Shown one piece after another: positions 54,975 to 63,658 of a stretch of DNA of 64,000 nucleotides. The notes beneath the pieces are model-generated. The model searched no databases. It saw only the letters and a list, made by a program, of their open reading frames with translations, and was not told the origin of the DNA. The stretch comes from Verrucomicrobiaceae bacterium (GTDB taxonomy: Bacteria; Verrucomicrobiota; Verrucomicrobiia; Verrucomicrobiales; Verrucomicrobiaceae): positions 1 through 64,000 of the forward strand of contig JAGKWZ010000005.1 in the NCBI GenBank assembly GCA_021151605.1, written 5' to 3'. A program made the position numbers and the translations under genes. Positions within the stretch are counted from its first letter, which is position 1. Every line of letters begins with the position of its first letter.

Positions 54975-55053
54975 CTTCCCTTCAACTTATCGGGATGTTT
55001 CGGTAGTGAGTTGCTGGTCAGGGCATCATTAGTAAGGAGGAAAGGATAGTACG

Positions 55054-55340
55054 CTGGGGCATGAGGAACATTTTTGGGACTGTTTCGATCAAAATTGCTA
55101 CCTCGACTCAATCTGGAGCTTGCTGGGGTGATTGTTGACACGCCTGGGAGGCTACTGGCACGCGCTGGGAGTAATTTTGAGGGCGTCGGAGTCAATCTTT
55201 GCATCTGCTGGACCCAATCTTGTAGCGTGTCGGACCTAATGTTGACATACGTCGGACCCAATCTTGCACATCGTTGGGCCTAGATACGTCTCGCCGGGCT
55301 CAATGTTTGCCCGTGGCGGACCCATTGCGGAAGGTGCCTG
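55054..55340 (+). repeat. Degenerate 13-unit tandem repeat, ~21-22 bp period
   Basis: Units begin near 55054, 55075, 55103, 55123, 55144, 55165, 55186, 55208, 55230, 55252, 55274, 55294 and 55316, with spacings of 20-22 bp apart from one 28. Consensus for the best four units (55186-55273) is TCGGACCCAATCTTG followed by 6-7 variable bases (for example CACATCG). Flanking units keep CTGGG or CGGG at the start. No protein-coding frame follows it and the units do not form perfect inverted repeats. It lies between tRNA-Leu and the giant exported gene. Confidence 0.85.
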
Positions 55341-55396
55341 AACTAACCCCTGAAGTCACCCCGACTCATCTTTTACCATCCTGATGCTTCATGGGT

Positions 55397-55484
55397 ATCG
55401 CCGTCCCCGCATGGCCAAGTGGGCCAGGAGCCTCACATGGTGTTTTATCTTCCAAAAGAAATCCGTTTCCGATAAAACGGCGAT
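55397..55484 (+). other. Possible structured leader with nested inverted repeats, upstream of the giant gene
   Basis: An outer pair ATCGCCG (55397-55403) / CGGCGAT (55478-55484) encloses an inner pair GTTTTATC (55442-55449) / GATAAAAC (55471-55478), which shares one base with the outer pair. Between the strands is a segment GGCCAAGTGGGCC that itself can pair. The giant gene starts at 55519. Whether this folds as RNA or is a chance arrangement was not tested. Confidence 0.4.
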
Positions 55485-55518
55485 CGGCGGCTCCAACCCC
55501 AGCACCGGTTTCCATCGC

Positions 55519-58500
55519 ATGTTTCGTTTTCTCGTTCTCAGTTTCTGTTTCTCAGCCATTTCCGCTTTCTCTCAAGGCACGGGTCTCACGGGGCAATACT
55601 ACGACACAGCCACCTTCACCACGCTCAAGACCACGCGGACTGATGCCGCAATTTACTTTGACTTCGGCACCGCGATTCCCTCGGGCACGACGATCACGAA
55701 TGCGGACACCTTTTCAATTGCGTGGTCGGGGCAGGTGGAGCCGGAGTTTTCGGGCCTCTACACGTTTTATGTCACGGCGGATGATGGGGCGCGGTTGTGG
55801 GTGAATGACCAGATGCTGACCTCGCGCACGTTTGCAGCGGCGGAGCCGGAGATGCGAGGACAGGTGACTCTCACGGCGGGTCAGCGGGTGAACATTCGAT
55901 TGGAATACATTGAGCAAACGGGTGGTGCCTCGGTGAAGCTGGAGTGGTCGTGTGGGGCTCGGGCGCGGGAGGTGATTCCAACGGCGCGGCTGTATCCGGC
56001 GCGAGTGGAGAAGACGGGCGGCTCGCTTTTGAAGGAGCACTGGAGCGGGATCAGCGGGGGCTTGGTCTCATCGCTGACATCGAATGCGAACTACCCGAGC
56101 AAGCCGAGCGGCCGCGAGTTCATCACGTCGTTCGAGTGTTTGGCGCAGGATTGGGCGGAGTCTTATGGCACGCGGGTCACGGGCTACATCGTGCCGCCGG
56201 TGACGGGGAGTTACACGTTTGCGGTGAGTGGTGATGAGGTGGTGGAGCTGTATCTGAGCACGGACTCGACGAGTGCGAACAAATCGCTCGCGGCCAGTGT
56301 GGCCTCCGCGACGGCGTTTCGCGCCTGGGGCACGCCTTCGACGGCTCGCACGCTGACGCAGGGGGTGCGGTATTATGTGGAACTGCTGCACAAGGAAAAC
56401 ACGGGCGCGGATCATTGGTCGGTGGGCTGGAAGAAGCCGGGCGATGCGGCTTTCAGCGTGGTGCCGGGCAGTGCGCTGGTGCAACCGGGCACGACGACTG
56501 CGCAGCCAACGGAGACCAATCTGCTCAACACGATGGCGCAGGAACATCCGCGCCTGTTTTCCACGGCGGAACGTTTTGCGAAGCTGAAGGCAGCGTATTT
56601 GAGCCCGACCGCATCACAAGCGAAGACGTGGGCGCAAAACGCGATCAACTCGGCGAACACGATCCTCACGCAGGTGCCGGTGGCGTATTCGCAGGATGTG
56701 CGCGGCACGATTCTCGATCAGGCACGAACGGTGAAGGACCGCATGTATAAACTCGGTGTCGCGTGGTGGATGACGGGCGACTCGCAGTATGCGGAGCGTG
56801 CGTGGACGGAGTTGAGCACGGTGGCAGACAACACCGCCTTCCCCGACTGGCATCCTGCGCACTTCCTCGACACAGCGGAGATGACGCACGGGTGTGCGAT
56901 TGGCTATGACTGGTTCTACAACTACTGGACCCAGCCAAGACGCGACACGATCCGCACCGCGATCATCAACAAAGGTCTCAACGCAGGCCTGTCGCAATAC
57001 ACGTCGAATGTCGGTTGGTCGCAGAGCACGGGGAACAACTGGAACCAGGTGTGCAACGGCGGCATGAGCATGGGTGCGCTCGCGGTGGGCACGGAGAGCG
57101 AAGCTTTGACGGAGAACATCATGAACCGTGCGCTGAACTCCACTCGGCCCTGCTGGAAGCACTTCACGACTGACAACGGCGCGTGGTATGAAGGTCCGGG
57201 CTACTGGGGCTACACGACGGAGTATGGCATCCGCATGTTGGCGGCCTACGAGTGCGTGCTGGGCAGCGACTTCGGCATCGGCGCGACCACGAATGTTTCG
57301 GAGGCGGGCTTTGCGCCGATCCTTTCGCTCGGCACGTCGAATGTGATCTTCAACTACGCGGATGCAGGAGCAGGCGGCGGTCCGCGCGGTCCGGTGTTTC
57401 AATGGATGGCACGGCGCTACGGCCAGCCCATCTTTGATTGGTGGAACAATCAAGGCAGCGGCGGCGCGCTGGATGCGCTGTGGTGGAATGAAAGCACGTC
57501 CACGCTCGCGGGCACGGCTCAGTCGCCGGACATGGCCTTCCATGGTGATGCGACGACCGCCTTCGTGCCGCAGGACATGGTGACTATGCGCGGCAAGTGG
57601 AACGATTCGCGTGCGACTTTCGTCGGCAGCAAAGGAGGCGACATGTTCGCGGATCATGGCAATCTCGACGCGGGCACGTTTGTGATCGATGCGCTCGGCA
57701 AGCGCTGGTTCCACGACCTCGGAGGCGATGATTACGCGCTGCCTGGCTACTTCACCAGCGCGTCCAGCAGCGGGACAGATCGCTGGGATTACTACCGGAC
57801 CCGGCCTGAAGGGCAGAACACGCTGACCATCAATCCCGATGCCAATGCGGGCATGGATCGCGCCGGCATCGCGCCGCTCATCGCGTATCAAACCGAACCC
57901 GGCGGCACGAGTTCGTTCGCCATTCATGATCTCACCACGGCTTACACTGGCACGACCAAAGTGTGGCGCGGCACGCGGTTGATGGGCGCTCGTGATGAAG
58001 TGCTCGTGCAGGATGAAATCCAGGCCGCAACGGGCAAGACGGTGTGGTGGTTCGCGCACTACACGTATCCGACCACGACGGTGACGATTGATCCCGATGG
58101 CACCAGTGCGCTGATGACGCAGGGCGCGGAGCGCATGTGGGTGAAGATCGTGAGCGGTGGCGGCACCTTCCAAATCATGGACGCCGTGCCGCTGCCGACC
58201 TCGCCGAATCCCGCCGGTCAAAACGCGAACACGGGCTACAAGAAGCTGGCGATCAATCTCACGAACGTGACGAACACCACGCTGGCTGTGTGGTTCGTGC
58301 CACTGAGCACGGGCGAGCCGATTCCGAGCACGCTGCCGACCATCACTGCGCTCAATACTTGGAACCTAGCGGCCACGAACGATGCGCCTGTCGCCATCAA
58401 CGGTGTAGCGACGAGCAATGGCGAGAATGCGGTGGACATTGATTTGCGCAGCTACATCACCGATGACGCGACCACTGCCGATCAGATGCTCTTCAGCGTC

Positions 58501-61500
58501 AGCGCTGCGGTGAATGGCACCGTGGTTTTGCTCGCCGATGGTCACACGGCACGCTTCACGCCGACACCGGGCTACACGGGCGTGCCGAGCTTCACCTTCA
58601 CCGCGACCGATGCAGGCGGCGATGCGAATACCGTGCTCGCATGGGACTTTGATTTGCCCGATGGCACCGCGACGAACATCGCGACGGATGCTTCCGGCAA
58701 TGGTCGCGATGGCACCATCGACTTCGCTGGCGCGGGCAGCTACACCTTGCCCACGGACAAACCAGCTTCACTGACGCAGCAAGGCGCACGCTCGATTGAT
58801 GTCGTCGAGAACGCCACGACCGGCGCTCGTGTGCAGCGCGTGCTCGCCGCGAGCGAGCTGAACTGGAACACCGACAACTGGACCGTCGCGGGTTGGTTCA
58901 AACGTCGCGACACCACCAACGACGACATCCTCTGGCACATCAGCGATGGCGATGGCTTCGGCAGCAACGATGAAGTCTATCTGAACTGCCCCGCCGGTGC
59001 CACGACCGTGCGCTTGCAGCACTTCAATGCGGTCGGCGCGGCGCTCGACGTGGACATCGCGAAGACCGGCATCGCGGTCGGCACCTGGTATCACTTCGCC
59101 GTCGTTCGCAGCGGCACCTCCATGAGTCTCTACATTGATGGCACGCTCGTCGGAACCGACACGGCCTTCACGCTCGCTTTGAATCAAACCAACCCGCTCG
59201 TCTTCGGCGGTCACGCCAGCACGACGTTCGCGCAGCAGCGTTGGTTTGATGGCGGACTCGATGAACTCCTTGTCAGCCGCGCTGTGTTGGACGGGACGCA
59301 GATCAGCACGCTCGCCGGAGGAATGAGTGCGCGTCATTTCGGCGGCCTCAGCAGCACCGCGACGATCTCGCTCTCCGCTGCAGCGGTGAATTACGTTTGG
59401 ACCAGCACCGCGAACGGCACCTGGACCACCGGCACGAACTGGCAAAGCGGCACCACGCCAACGAGCACACGCGGCGCATCGGTGCAGTTCTTCACCGGCC
59501 AAACACTCGCCGGAGTCGCCGTAGCATCGAGCAACGACATTGCAGGCACCTTCCAGATGAACAATCTCACGCTCGCAGGCACGAGCAGTGCCGCGACCAC
59601 GGCCACGGTCAGCGGCGGCAGCTTCCAGTTGCTCAACAACGGCACCACCATGCCCACGGTGAATCTCACCGGCACCTCTGGCTCCACCACGAACTCGCTG
59701 ACCTACACGATCAACACACCGATCACGCTCGGAGCCGACACGACCTTCAACGCGTCCAACAGCGGCAAGTTCATCTTCGCCAGTGACATCAGCGGCGCTG
59801 GCGGACTCACACGCGCGAGCAGCTCCAGCACGCTCATCCTCGCTGGAACGAACACTTACACCGGCGATACCGCCATCAGTTCCGGCACGCTGCAAATCGG
59901 CAACGACGGAGCCACCGGCAGCCTCGGCACTGGCGACGTAATCAACAACGGCACGCTCCGTTTTGATCGCACCGGCACGCTCGAAGTGCCCAACGCCATC
60001 ACCGGCACTGGCGGCGTGCAGATTGATTGCCCGATCAACGCCGGCACCATCACACTCAGCGGCACGAACACCTTCGACGGCGGCGTGAACGTCGTCGGCG
60101 GCACGCTGCGCATCACCAACAGCACCGCGCTCGGCGATGGCACGAAGACGGTCACACTGAGCAACGGCACCAACGGCGCACCGCATCTCAATCTCGATGG
60201 CAGCAGCAATCCCATCGAGTTGGCAGCGACGATCAGCTACGTCACCAGCAGCGCGAATGGCGCGATCATCAATGAAGCCGGAAACAATGTGGTCAGCGGC
60301 AACATCACACTCACGGGCGGCGGCGGCGCTACCAAAGTGCTCGTGAACGCAAGCACGCTCACGCTTGATGGCAGCATCGCGCCCAACACGACGGGACGAG
60401 ACTTCTTGCTCGATGGCGCAGGCAATGGCGTAGCGAACGGCATCATCAGCAATGGCATCAGCGGCAGTTCGACGAACATCCTGCTCAGCGTGAACAAGCA
60501 AGGCGCTGGCACCTGGACACTCGCCGGCAACAACACCCACGGCGGCACCACCACCGTCACCGCAGGCACACTCATCATCGCGCATCCGAACGCGCTCGGC
60601 ACCGGCGGTTTGACCTTCGGCAACACCACGAGCAGCACCAGCATCACCGCTGGCTCCACGCTTGATTTGAATGGCCAGCAGAACATCAACGAAGTCATCA
60701 CCGTGCGCGGCACTGGCGTGAGCAGCGTCGGTGGCATGATCAACAACAGCGCCACCGCAGCCAGCATCAGCGCAGGAACCGTCGCCTCCATTAGCACCAC
60801 CGCAGGCGGCACCCACAGCGCCGTGCCCGATGTCACCATCACCGGTGGCGGAGGCTCCGGAGCAACTGCCGTGGCAACGCTCGGACTCAGTGCTGCGAGT
60901 TTCACCATCGCAGGCGGCACCACCGTTTACTCCACCGCACCCACCGTCACGATCACTGGCGGAGGCGGCAGCGGAGCCACGGCGAACGTCGTTTTGACCA
61001 GCGGCGTCGTCACCGGCATCACCATGACGAACAACGGCACCGGCTACACCACCTCGCCAACGATTGCCTTCAGCGGCGGCACCGTCACCACCGCAGGCAC
61101 CAATCCCACCGGCACTGGCAACGCCACCAACTTCGTCGTCGCAGGCATCCAGGTCACGAATCCCGGCAGCGGCTACACCAGCGCCCCCAGCGTCACCTTC
61201 AGCAGCGGCACTGGCACAACCGCGACCGCGAATCTCTCCGCCGTCATCCTCGGAGCCGCGAGCAGCATCGGCGGCTTGGGCGACCTCATCATCAACCCCG
61301 GCATCACCGGCGGGTCGAACACACTCACGAAGGTCAGCGCAGGCACCGTCACGCTGAATGGCGCGAACACTTACACCGGCGCGACAACCGTCAGCGCAGG
61401 CACGCTCGTCATCGCCAGCACTCACACCTCTGCGACCACCGTCGGCAATGGCGGCACACTCGTTCATCCCGGCAGCATCACCGGCAACGTCACGATCCAA

Positions 61501-62247
61501 AGCGGCGGCCTCGATGCGCCAACCGCCGGCACCAGCCTGCGTCCCATCACGGGCAACTTCAGCCTCAACAGCGGCGGCACACTCCGAATCCGCCTCAACG
61601 GCAGCACCGCAGGCACGCAATTCGATCAACTCGTCGTCAGCGGCACCGTCACACTCGGCGGCGCGCTCGATGTCGTCTGCGGTCACAACCTCGCCCCCGG
61701 CAGCACCTTCCGCATCCTCGACAAAGCCGGCACCACGACCACCGCCACCACCTTCACTGGCAAAGCCGAGAACAGCACCTTCGTGAACGCGGACGGCTAC
61801 ACGTTCCGCATCAACTACAACTCCGGCACCGGCAACGACATCGTCCTCACGCTGATCACCACGCCCATCGAGCAATGGCGCTTCACCAACTACGGCAGCG
61901 TCCTCAACACCGGCACCGGTCTCGATACCGCCGACACGGATGCTGATGGTGTGGCGAACTTGATCGAGTATGCCACGAAGATGAATCCCTCCGCGAGCGA
62001 TGTCACGCCGCAGTCCGCCGCGAAAAACGGCACCGTCATTGACTTCATCTACACAAAAAACAAATCCGCCACCGACGTGACCTTCATCGTCGAATGGAGT
62101 GACACCTTGCTCAACGACTGGACCACCACCGGCGTCAGCGCACCGACGGTCCTCAGCGACAACGGCGTAACGCAGCAGATCAAAGTGGCTGTGCCTGCGG
62201 GCAGCGGAGGGAAGCGGTTTGTGTATCTGAAAGTCACGAGGCCATGA
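55519..62247 (+). CDS. Giant exported PA14 / polysaccharide-lyase-like / LamG / PATR protein
   Basis: About 2242 residues from the ATG at 55519 with signal peptide MFRFLVLSFCFSAISAFSQG; an in-frame start at 55384 is disfavoured. Order: PA14 domain (~20-150, LYTFYVTADDGARLWVND); a second PA14-like unit (~160-320, GSYTFAVSGDEVVELYLST); an alginate-lyase/heparinase-like helical toroid (~340-660, FPDWHPAHFLDTAEMTHGCA, then WYEGPGYWGYTTEYGI); a heparinase-II/III-like beta-sandwich (~680-1000, FADHGNLDAGTFVIDALGKR); a LamG-like domain (~1085-1265, WTVAGWFKRRDTTNDD, YIDGTLVGTD); many PATR repeats (~1425-1980); and a C-terminal module with a Ca-binding-like DTADTDADGVANLIEYA. Likely a surface polysaccharide-degrading or binding enzyme. 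No beta-barrel translocator is evident, so it is not a classical autotransporter. Confidence 0.9.
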   Translation: MFRFLVLSFCFSAISAFSQGTGLTGQYYDTATFTTLKTTRTDAAIYFDFGTAIPSGTTITNADTFSIAWSGQVEPEFSGLYTFYVTADDGARLWVNDQMLTSRTFAAAEPEMRGQVTLTAGQRVNIRLEYIEQTGGASVKLEWSCGARAREVIPTARLYPARVEKTGGSLLKEHWSGISGGLVSSLTSNANYPSKPSGREFITSFECLAQDWAESYGTRVTGYIVPPVTGSYTFAVSGDEVVELYLSTDSTSANKSLAASVASATAFRAWGTPSTARTLTQGVRYYVELLHKENTGADHWSVGWKKPGDAAFSVVPGSALVQPGTTTAQPTETNLLNTMAQEHPRLFSTAERFAKLKAAYLSPTASQAKTWAQNAINSANTILTQVPVAYSQDVRGTILDQARTVKDRMYKLGVAWWMTGDSQYAERAWTELSTVADNTAFPDWHPAHFLDTAEMTHGCAIGYDWFYNYWTQPRRDTIRTAIINKGLNAGLSQYTSNVGWSQSTGNNWNQVCNGGMSMGALAVGTESEALTENIMNRALNSTRPCWKHFTTDNGAWYEGPGYWGYTTEYGIRMLAAYECVLGSDFGIGATTNVSEAGFAPILSLGTSNVIFNYADAGAGGGPRGPVFQWMARRYGQPIFDWWNNQGSGGALDALWWNESTSTLAGTAQSPDMAFHGDATTAFVPQDMVTMRGKWNDSRATFVGSKGGDMFADHGNLDAGTFVIDALGKRWFHDLGGDDYALPGYFTSASSSGTDRWDYYRTRPEGQNTLTINPDANAGMDRAGIAPLIAYQTEPGGTSSFAIHDLTTAYTGTTKVWRGTRLMGARDEVLVQDEIQAATGKTVWWFAHYTYPTTTVTIDPDGTSALMTQGAERMWVKIVSGGGTFQIMDAVPLPTSPNPAGQNANTGYKKLAINLTNVTNTTLAVWFVPLSTGEPIPSTLPTITALNTWNLAATNDAPVAINGVATSNGENAVDIDLRSYITDDATTADQMLFSVSAAVNGTVVLLADGHTARFTPTPGYTGVPSFTFTATDAGGDANTVLAWDFDLPDGTATNIATDASGNGRDGTIDFAGAGSYTLPTDKPASLTQQGARSIDVVENATTGARVQRVLAASELNWNTDNWTVAGWFKRRDTTNDDILWHISDGDGFGSNDEVYLNCPAGATTVRLQHFNAVGAALDVDIAKTGIAVGTWYHFAVVRSGTSMSLYIDGTLVGTDTAFTLALNQTNPLVFGGHASTTFAQQRWFDGGLDELLVSRAVLDGTQISTLAGGMSARHFGGLSSTATISLSAAAVNYVWTSTANGTWTTGTNWQSGTTPTSTRGASVQFFTGQTLAGVAVASSNDIAGTFQMNNLTLAGTSSAATTATVSGGSFQLLNNGTTMPTVNLTGTSGSTTNSLTYTINTPITLGADTTFNASNSGKFIFASDISGAGGLTRASSSSTLILAGTNTYTGDTAISSGTLQIGNDGATGSLGTGDVINNGTLRFDRTGTLEVPNAITGTGGVQIDCPINAGTITLSGTNTFDGGVNVVGGTLRITNSTALGDGTKTVTLSNGTNGAPHLNLDGSSNPIELAATISYVTSSANGAIINEAGNNVVSGNITLTGGGGATKVLVNASTLTLDGSIAPNTTGRDFLLDGAGNGVANGIISNGISGSSTNILLSVNKQGAGTWTLAGNNTHGGTTTVTAGTLIIAHPNALGTGGLTFGNTTSSTSITAGSTLDLNGQQNINEVITVRGTGVSSVGGMINNSATAASISAGTVASISTTAGGTHSAVPDVTITGGGGSGATAVATLGLSAASFTIAGGTTVYSTAPTVTITGGGGSGATANVVLTSGVVTGITMTNNGTGYTTSPTIAFSGGTVTTAGTNPTGTGNATNFVVAGIQVTNPGSGYTSAPSVTFSSGTGTTATANLSAVILGAASSIGGLGDLIINPGITGGSNTLTKVSAGTVTLNGANTYTGATTVSAGTLVIASTHTSATTVGNGGTLVHPGSITGNVTIQSGGLDAPTAGTSLRPITGNFSLNSGGTLRIRLNGSTAGTQFDQLVVSGTVTLGGALDVVCGHNLAPGSTFRILDKAGTTTTATTFTGKAENSTFVNADGYTFRINYNSGTGNDIVLTLITTPIEQWRFTNYGSVLNTGTGLDTADTDADGVANLIEYATKMNPSASDVTPQSAAKNGTVIDFIYTKNKSATDVTFIVEWSDTLLNDWTTTGVSAPTVLSDNGVTQQIKVAVPAGSGGKRFVYLKVTRP
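59800..61430 (+). repeat. Autotransporter-associated beta-strand (PATR) repeat region inside the giant gene
   Basis: At least four PATR signatures are visible in the protein: STLILAGTNTYTGDTAISSG near 59830, GTITLSGTNTFDGGVNVVGG near 60050, TWTLAGNNTHGGTTTVTAGT near 60510 and GTVTLNGANTYTGATTVSAG near 61350. Between them the chain is Gly/Thr/Ser-rich with paired GGGGSGATA segments near 60840 and 60960. PATR repeats form parallel beta helices in exported proteins. Confidence 0.85.
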
Positions 62248-62762
62248 ATTGCATTCCCCCAAGCATTCGTCGCCCTGTTGTTAGTCACCAGCGCCGTTGC
62301 AGCTCCGATCTCTTGGGAGCTTTCCAAAGATATCTCCGCTGACTCGGATGTGAGCACGAATGGTGTGCTGGTGAAGGCGGTTTGCAAGGCTTCGACTCAT
62401 CCCGTGGTAAATGGGGTGACGTTCACTTCGGCTTACAGCGGGAAATCGCTATCGGGACAAAATGCGAGTGGAGCTGCGGCGGAGCGTTGCTGATGGGTGG
62501 CGAGATTTCGGCGGGGGTATGCGGCGATGCTGAGGTGCAGTTTTGCGCGAATGTCTCGGACGCATCTAGCCTTGGTAAGCAGACGGTGAAGTCGTCGGAG
62601 GAGCTGGACCCGTGGGTGGTGCTGAACATGAACACAACGGGCGCGGATGGTGGCAAAGGGCAGTTCGCCACGGGGAAGTTCAAAGCGTATGCGACGTCAC
62701 AGCAGGTGAAAATCACAGGCAGCGGCAGTCCGGTCATTCAGGCTTATCAGGTGCAGAGTGCC
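62244..62762 (+). pseudogene. Decayed exported-protein gene, frameshifted
   Basis: A gene start overlaps the giant-gene stop by ATGA at 62244, but that frame breaks within 25 codons. In frame +1 a signal-peptide-like segment and a typical verrucomicrobial exported-protein opening appear (ALLLVTSAVAAPISWEL, then DVSTNGVL and VNGVTFTSAYSG) before a stop at 62493. In frame 0 the family's C-terminal pattern then appears (GQFATGKFKAYATSQQVK, IQAYQVQ). So one ancestral gene is split over two frames by at least one frameshift. The frame-0 part runs on without a stop into half a riboflavin synthase (next entry). Confidence 0.7.
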
Positions 62763-63107
62763 ATGGCCATGGGCGCGCGCTTCGGCGGTCATCTCGTGCA
62801 GGGTCATGTGGACGCCACCCTGCGCGTGCTCGACTGGAGCCTCCACGGCCAGGACCACCGCCTCGAAGTCGAACTCCCCGCCGAGCATCGCGGCCTCGTG
62901 ATCCCGAAAGGCTCCATCTGTCTCGATGGCATCTCCCTCACCGCCGCCGAGGTCACCCCGACCAGCGTCGTCTGCTGGATCATCCCGCACACCCATCAGG
63001 TCACCCATCTGCATACAAAGCAGACCGGAGACCGCCTCAATGTCGAGTTCGACATGCTCGGCAAATACGTCCGCGAACTCGTCAAAGGCCAGCTCGCGCA
63101 AGCCTGA
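62757..63107 (+). pseudogene. C-terminal half of riboflavin synthase (ribE) fused to exported-protein remnant
   Basis: About 115 residues match the second domain of the riboflavin synthase alpha chain: AMAMGARFGGHLVQGHVD, LVIPKGSICLDGISLTAAEV, HTKQTGDRLNVEFDMLGKYV, followed by RELV. Riboflavin synthase needs two such domains; the first (MFTGLVE-type) is absent and replaced by the exported-protein C-terminus, in frame. A restart at ATG 62763 is possible but would give a half-enzyme. A complete ribE presumably lies elsewhere. This is an in-frame chimera produced by deletion or recombination. Confidence 0.8.
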
Positions 63108-63112
63108 GCCGG

Positions 63113-63300
63113 GACAAGGCCCCGGAAGAAGTCGCCCTCCTGGATGAAGAGATCCTCTTCAACGCCATCGACAGCGAAGAGCACCAAATCGACGACCTGA
63201 TGCCCAGCCTCGTTACCTTCATGCGCCTGGAGATGAAACGCTTCACCCGCGCCCTTTCCGGCAGGCGCTACGTGCGGCTGGTGCGAGCCGCTCCATTGGG
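63113..63300 (+). pseudogene. Coding-like remnant of unknown origin
   Basis: Frame 2 from 63113 reads DKAPEEVALLDEEILFNAID, then SEEHQIDDLMPSLVTFMRLE and MKRFTRAL, with strongly GC-rich third positions like neighbouring real genes. There is no start codon in a sensible place and the character is lost after about 60 codons (near 63300). It looks like part of a broken helical protein gene, in keeping with the ribE chimera just before it. The following stretch to 63658 holds nothing I can support. Confidence 0.4.
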
Positions 63301-63658
63301 AATGGGGTGGAACGTCTGGGCGGCCTGCGCTTTGAACCCCACTCCGAAATTAGCGATAAAGGGACAGGCAAGGGACAGACACTTTATTCTCATCAAGACC
63401 AAGCGATTGAGGATTAAGGTTTTGGGAGGTGGTCATGGGGGGCGAATCAGCGGTGGAGTGGGCTGCAATCTTGCACTGAATGCCTAGCATTTTTCGTGAT
63501 TAGCGGGATGCTCCACAAGCCACCAATCTTGGCACTTTCGTGAGCGCAGATTGAGAAGTTATCAGAAGTGATCTCATGGCGCAAAAAAATGCTTGCTACG
63601 AGAGAAAAACCCGCGATGTGGCTCGCACTCTCCCGTGCAGATTTGTCATAACCACCTC
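63301..63658. other. Intergenic region before the cystatin-like gene
   Basis: About 358 bp without a supported gene. Base composition turns AT-richer toward the start at 63659 (for example near 63540-63600), which could hold the promoter. No repeat, tRNA or terminator with a T tract was seen. Confidence 0.4.

Noticed and set aside
55054..55340. CRISPR array
   Set aside because: Units are degenerate and directly adjacent, with no conserved repeat separated by unique 30-40-bp spacers, and no cas gene lies near.
55391..55510. tRNA-like gene upstream of the giant gene (D-arm-like GGCCAAGTGG and a GGCTCCAACCCC segment)
   Set aside because: The T-arm strands do not pair, and no 7-bp acceptor stem can be formed around it.
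58768..62262. Long minus-strand frame opposite the giant gene
   Set aside because: Ala/Gly/Asp-rich without domains; it arises as antisense of Thr/Gly-rich PATR codons.
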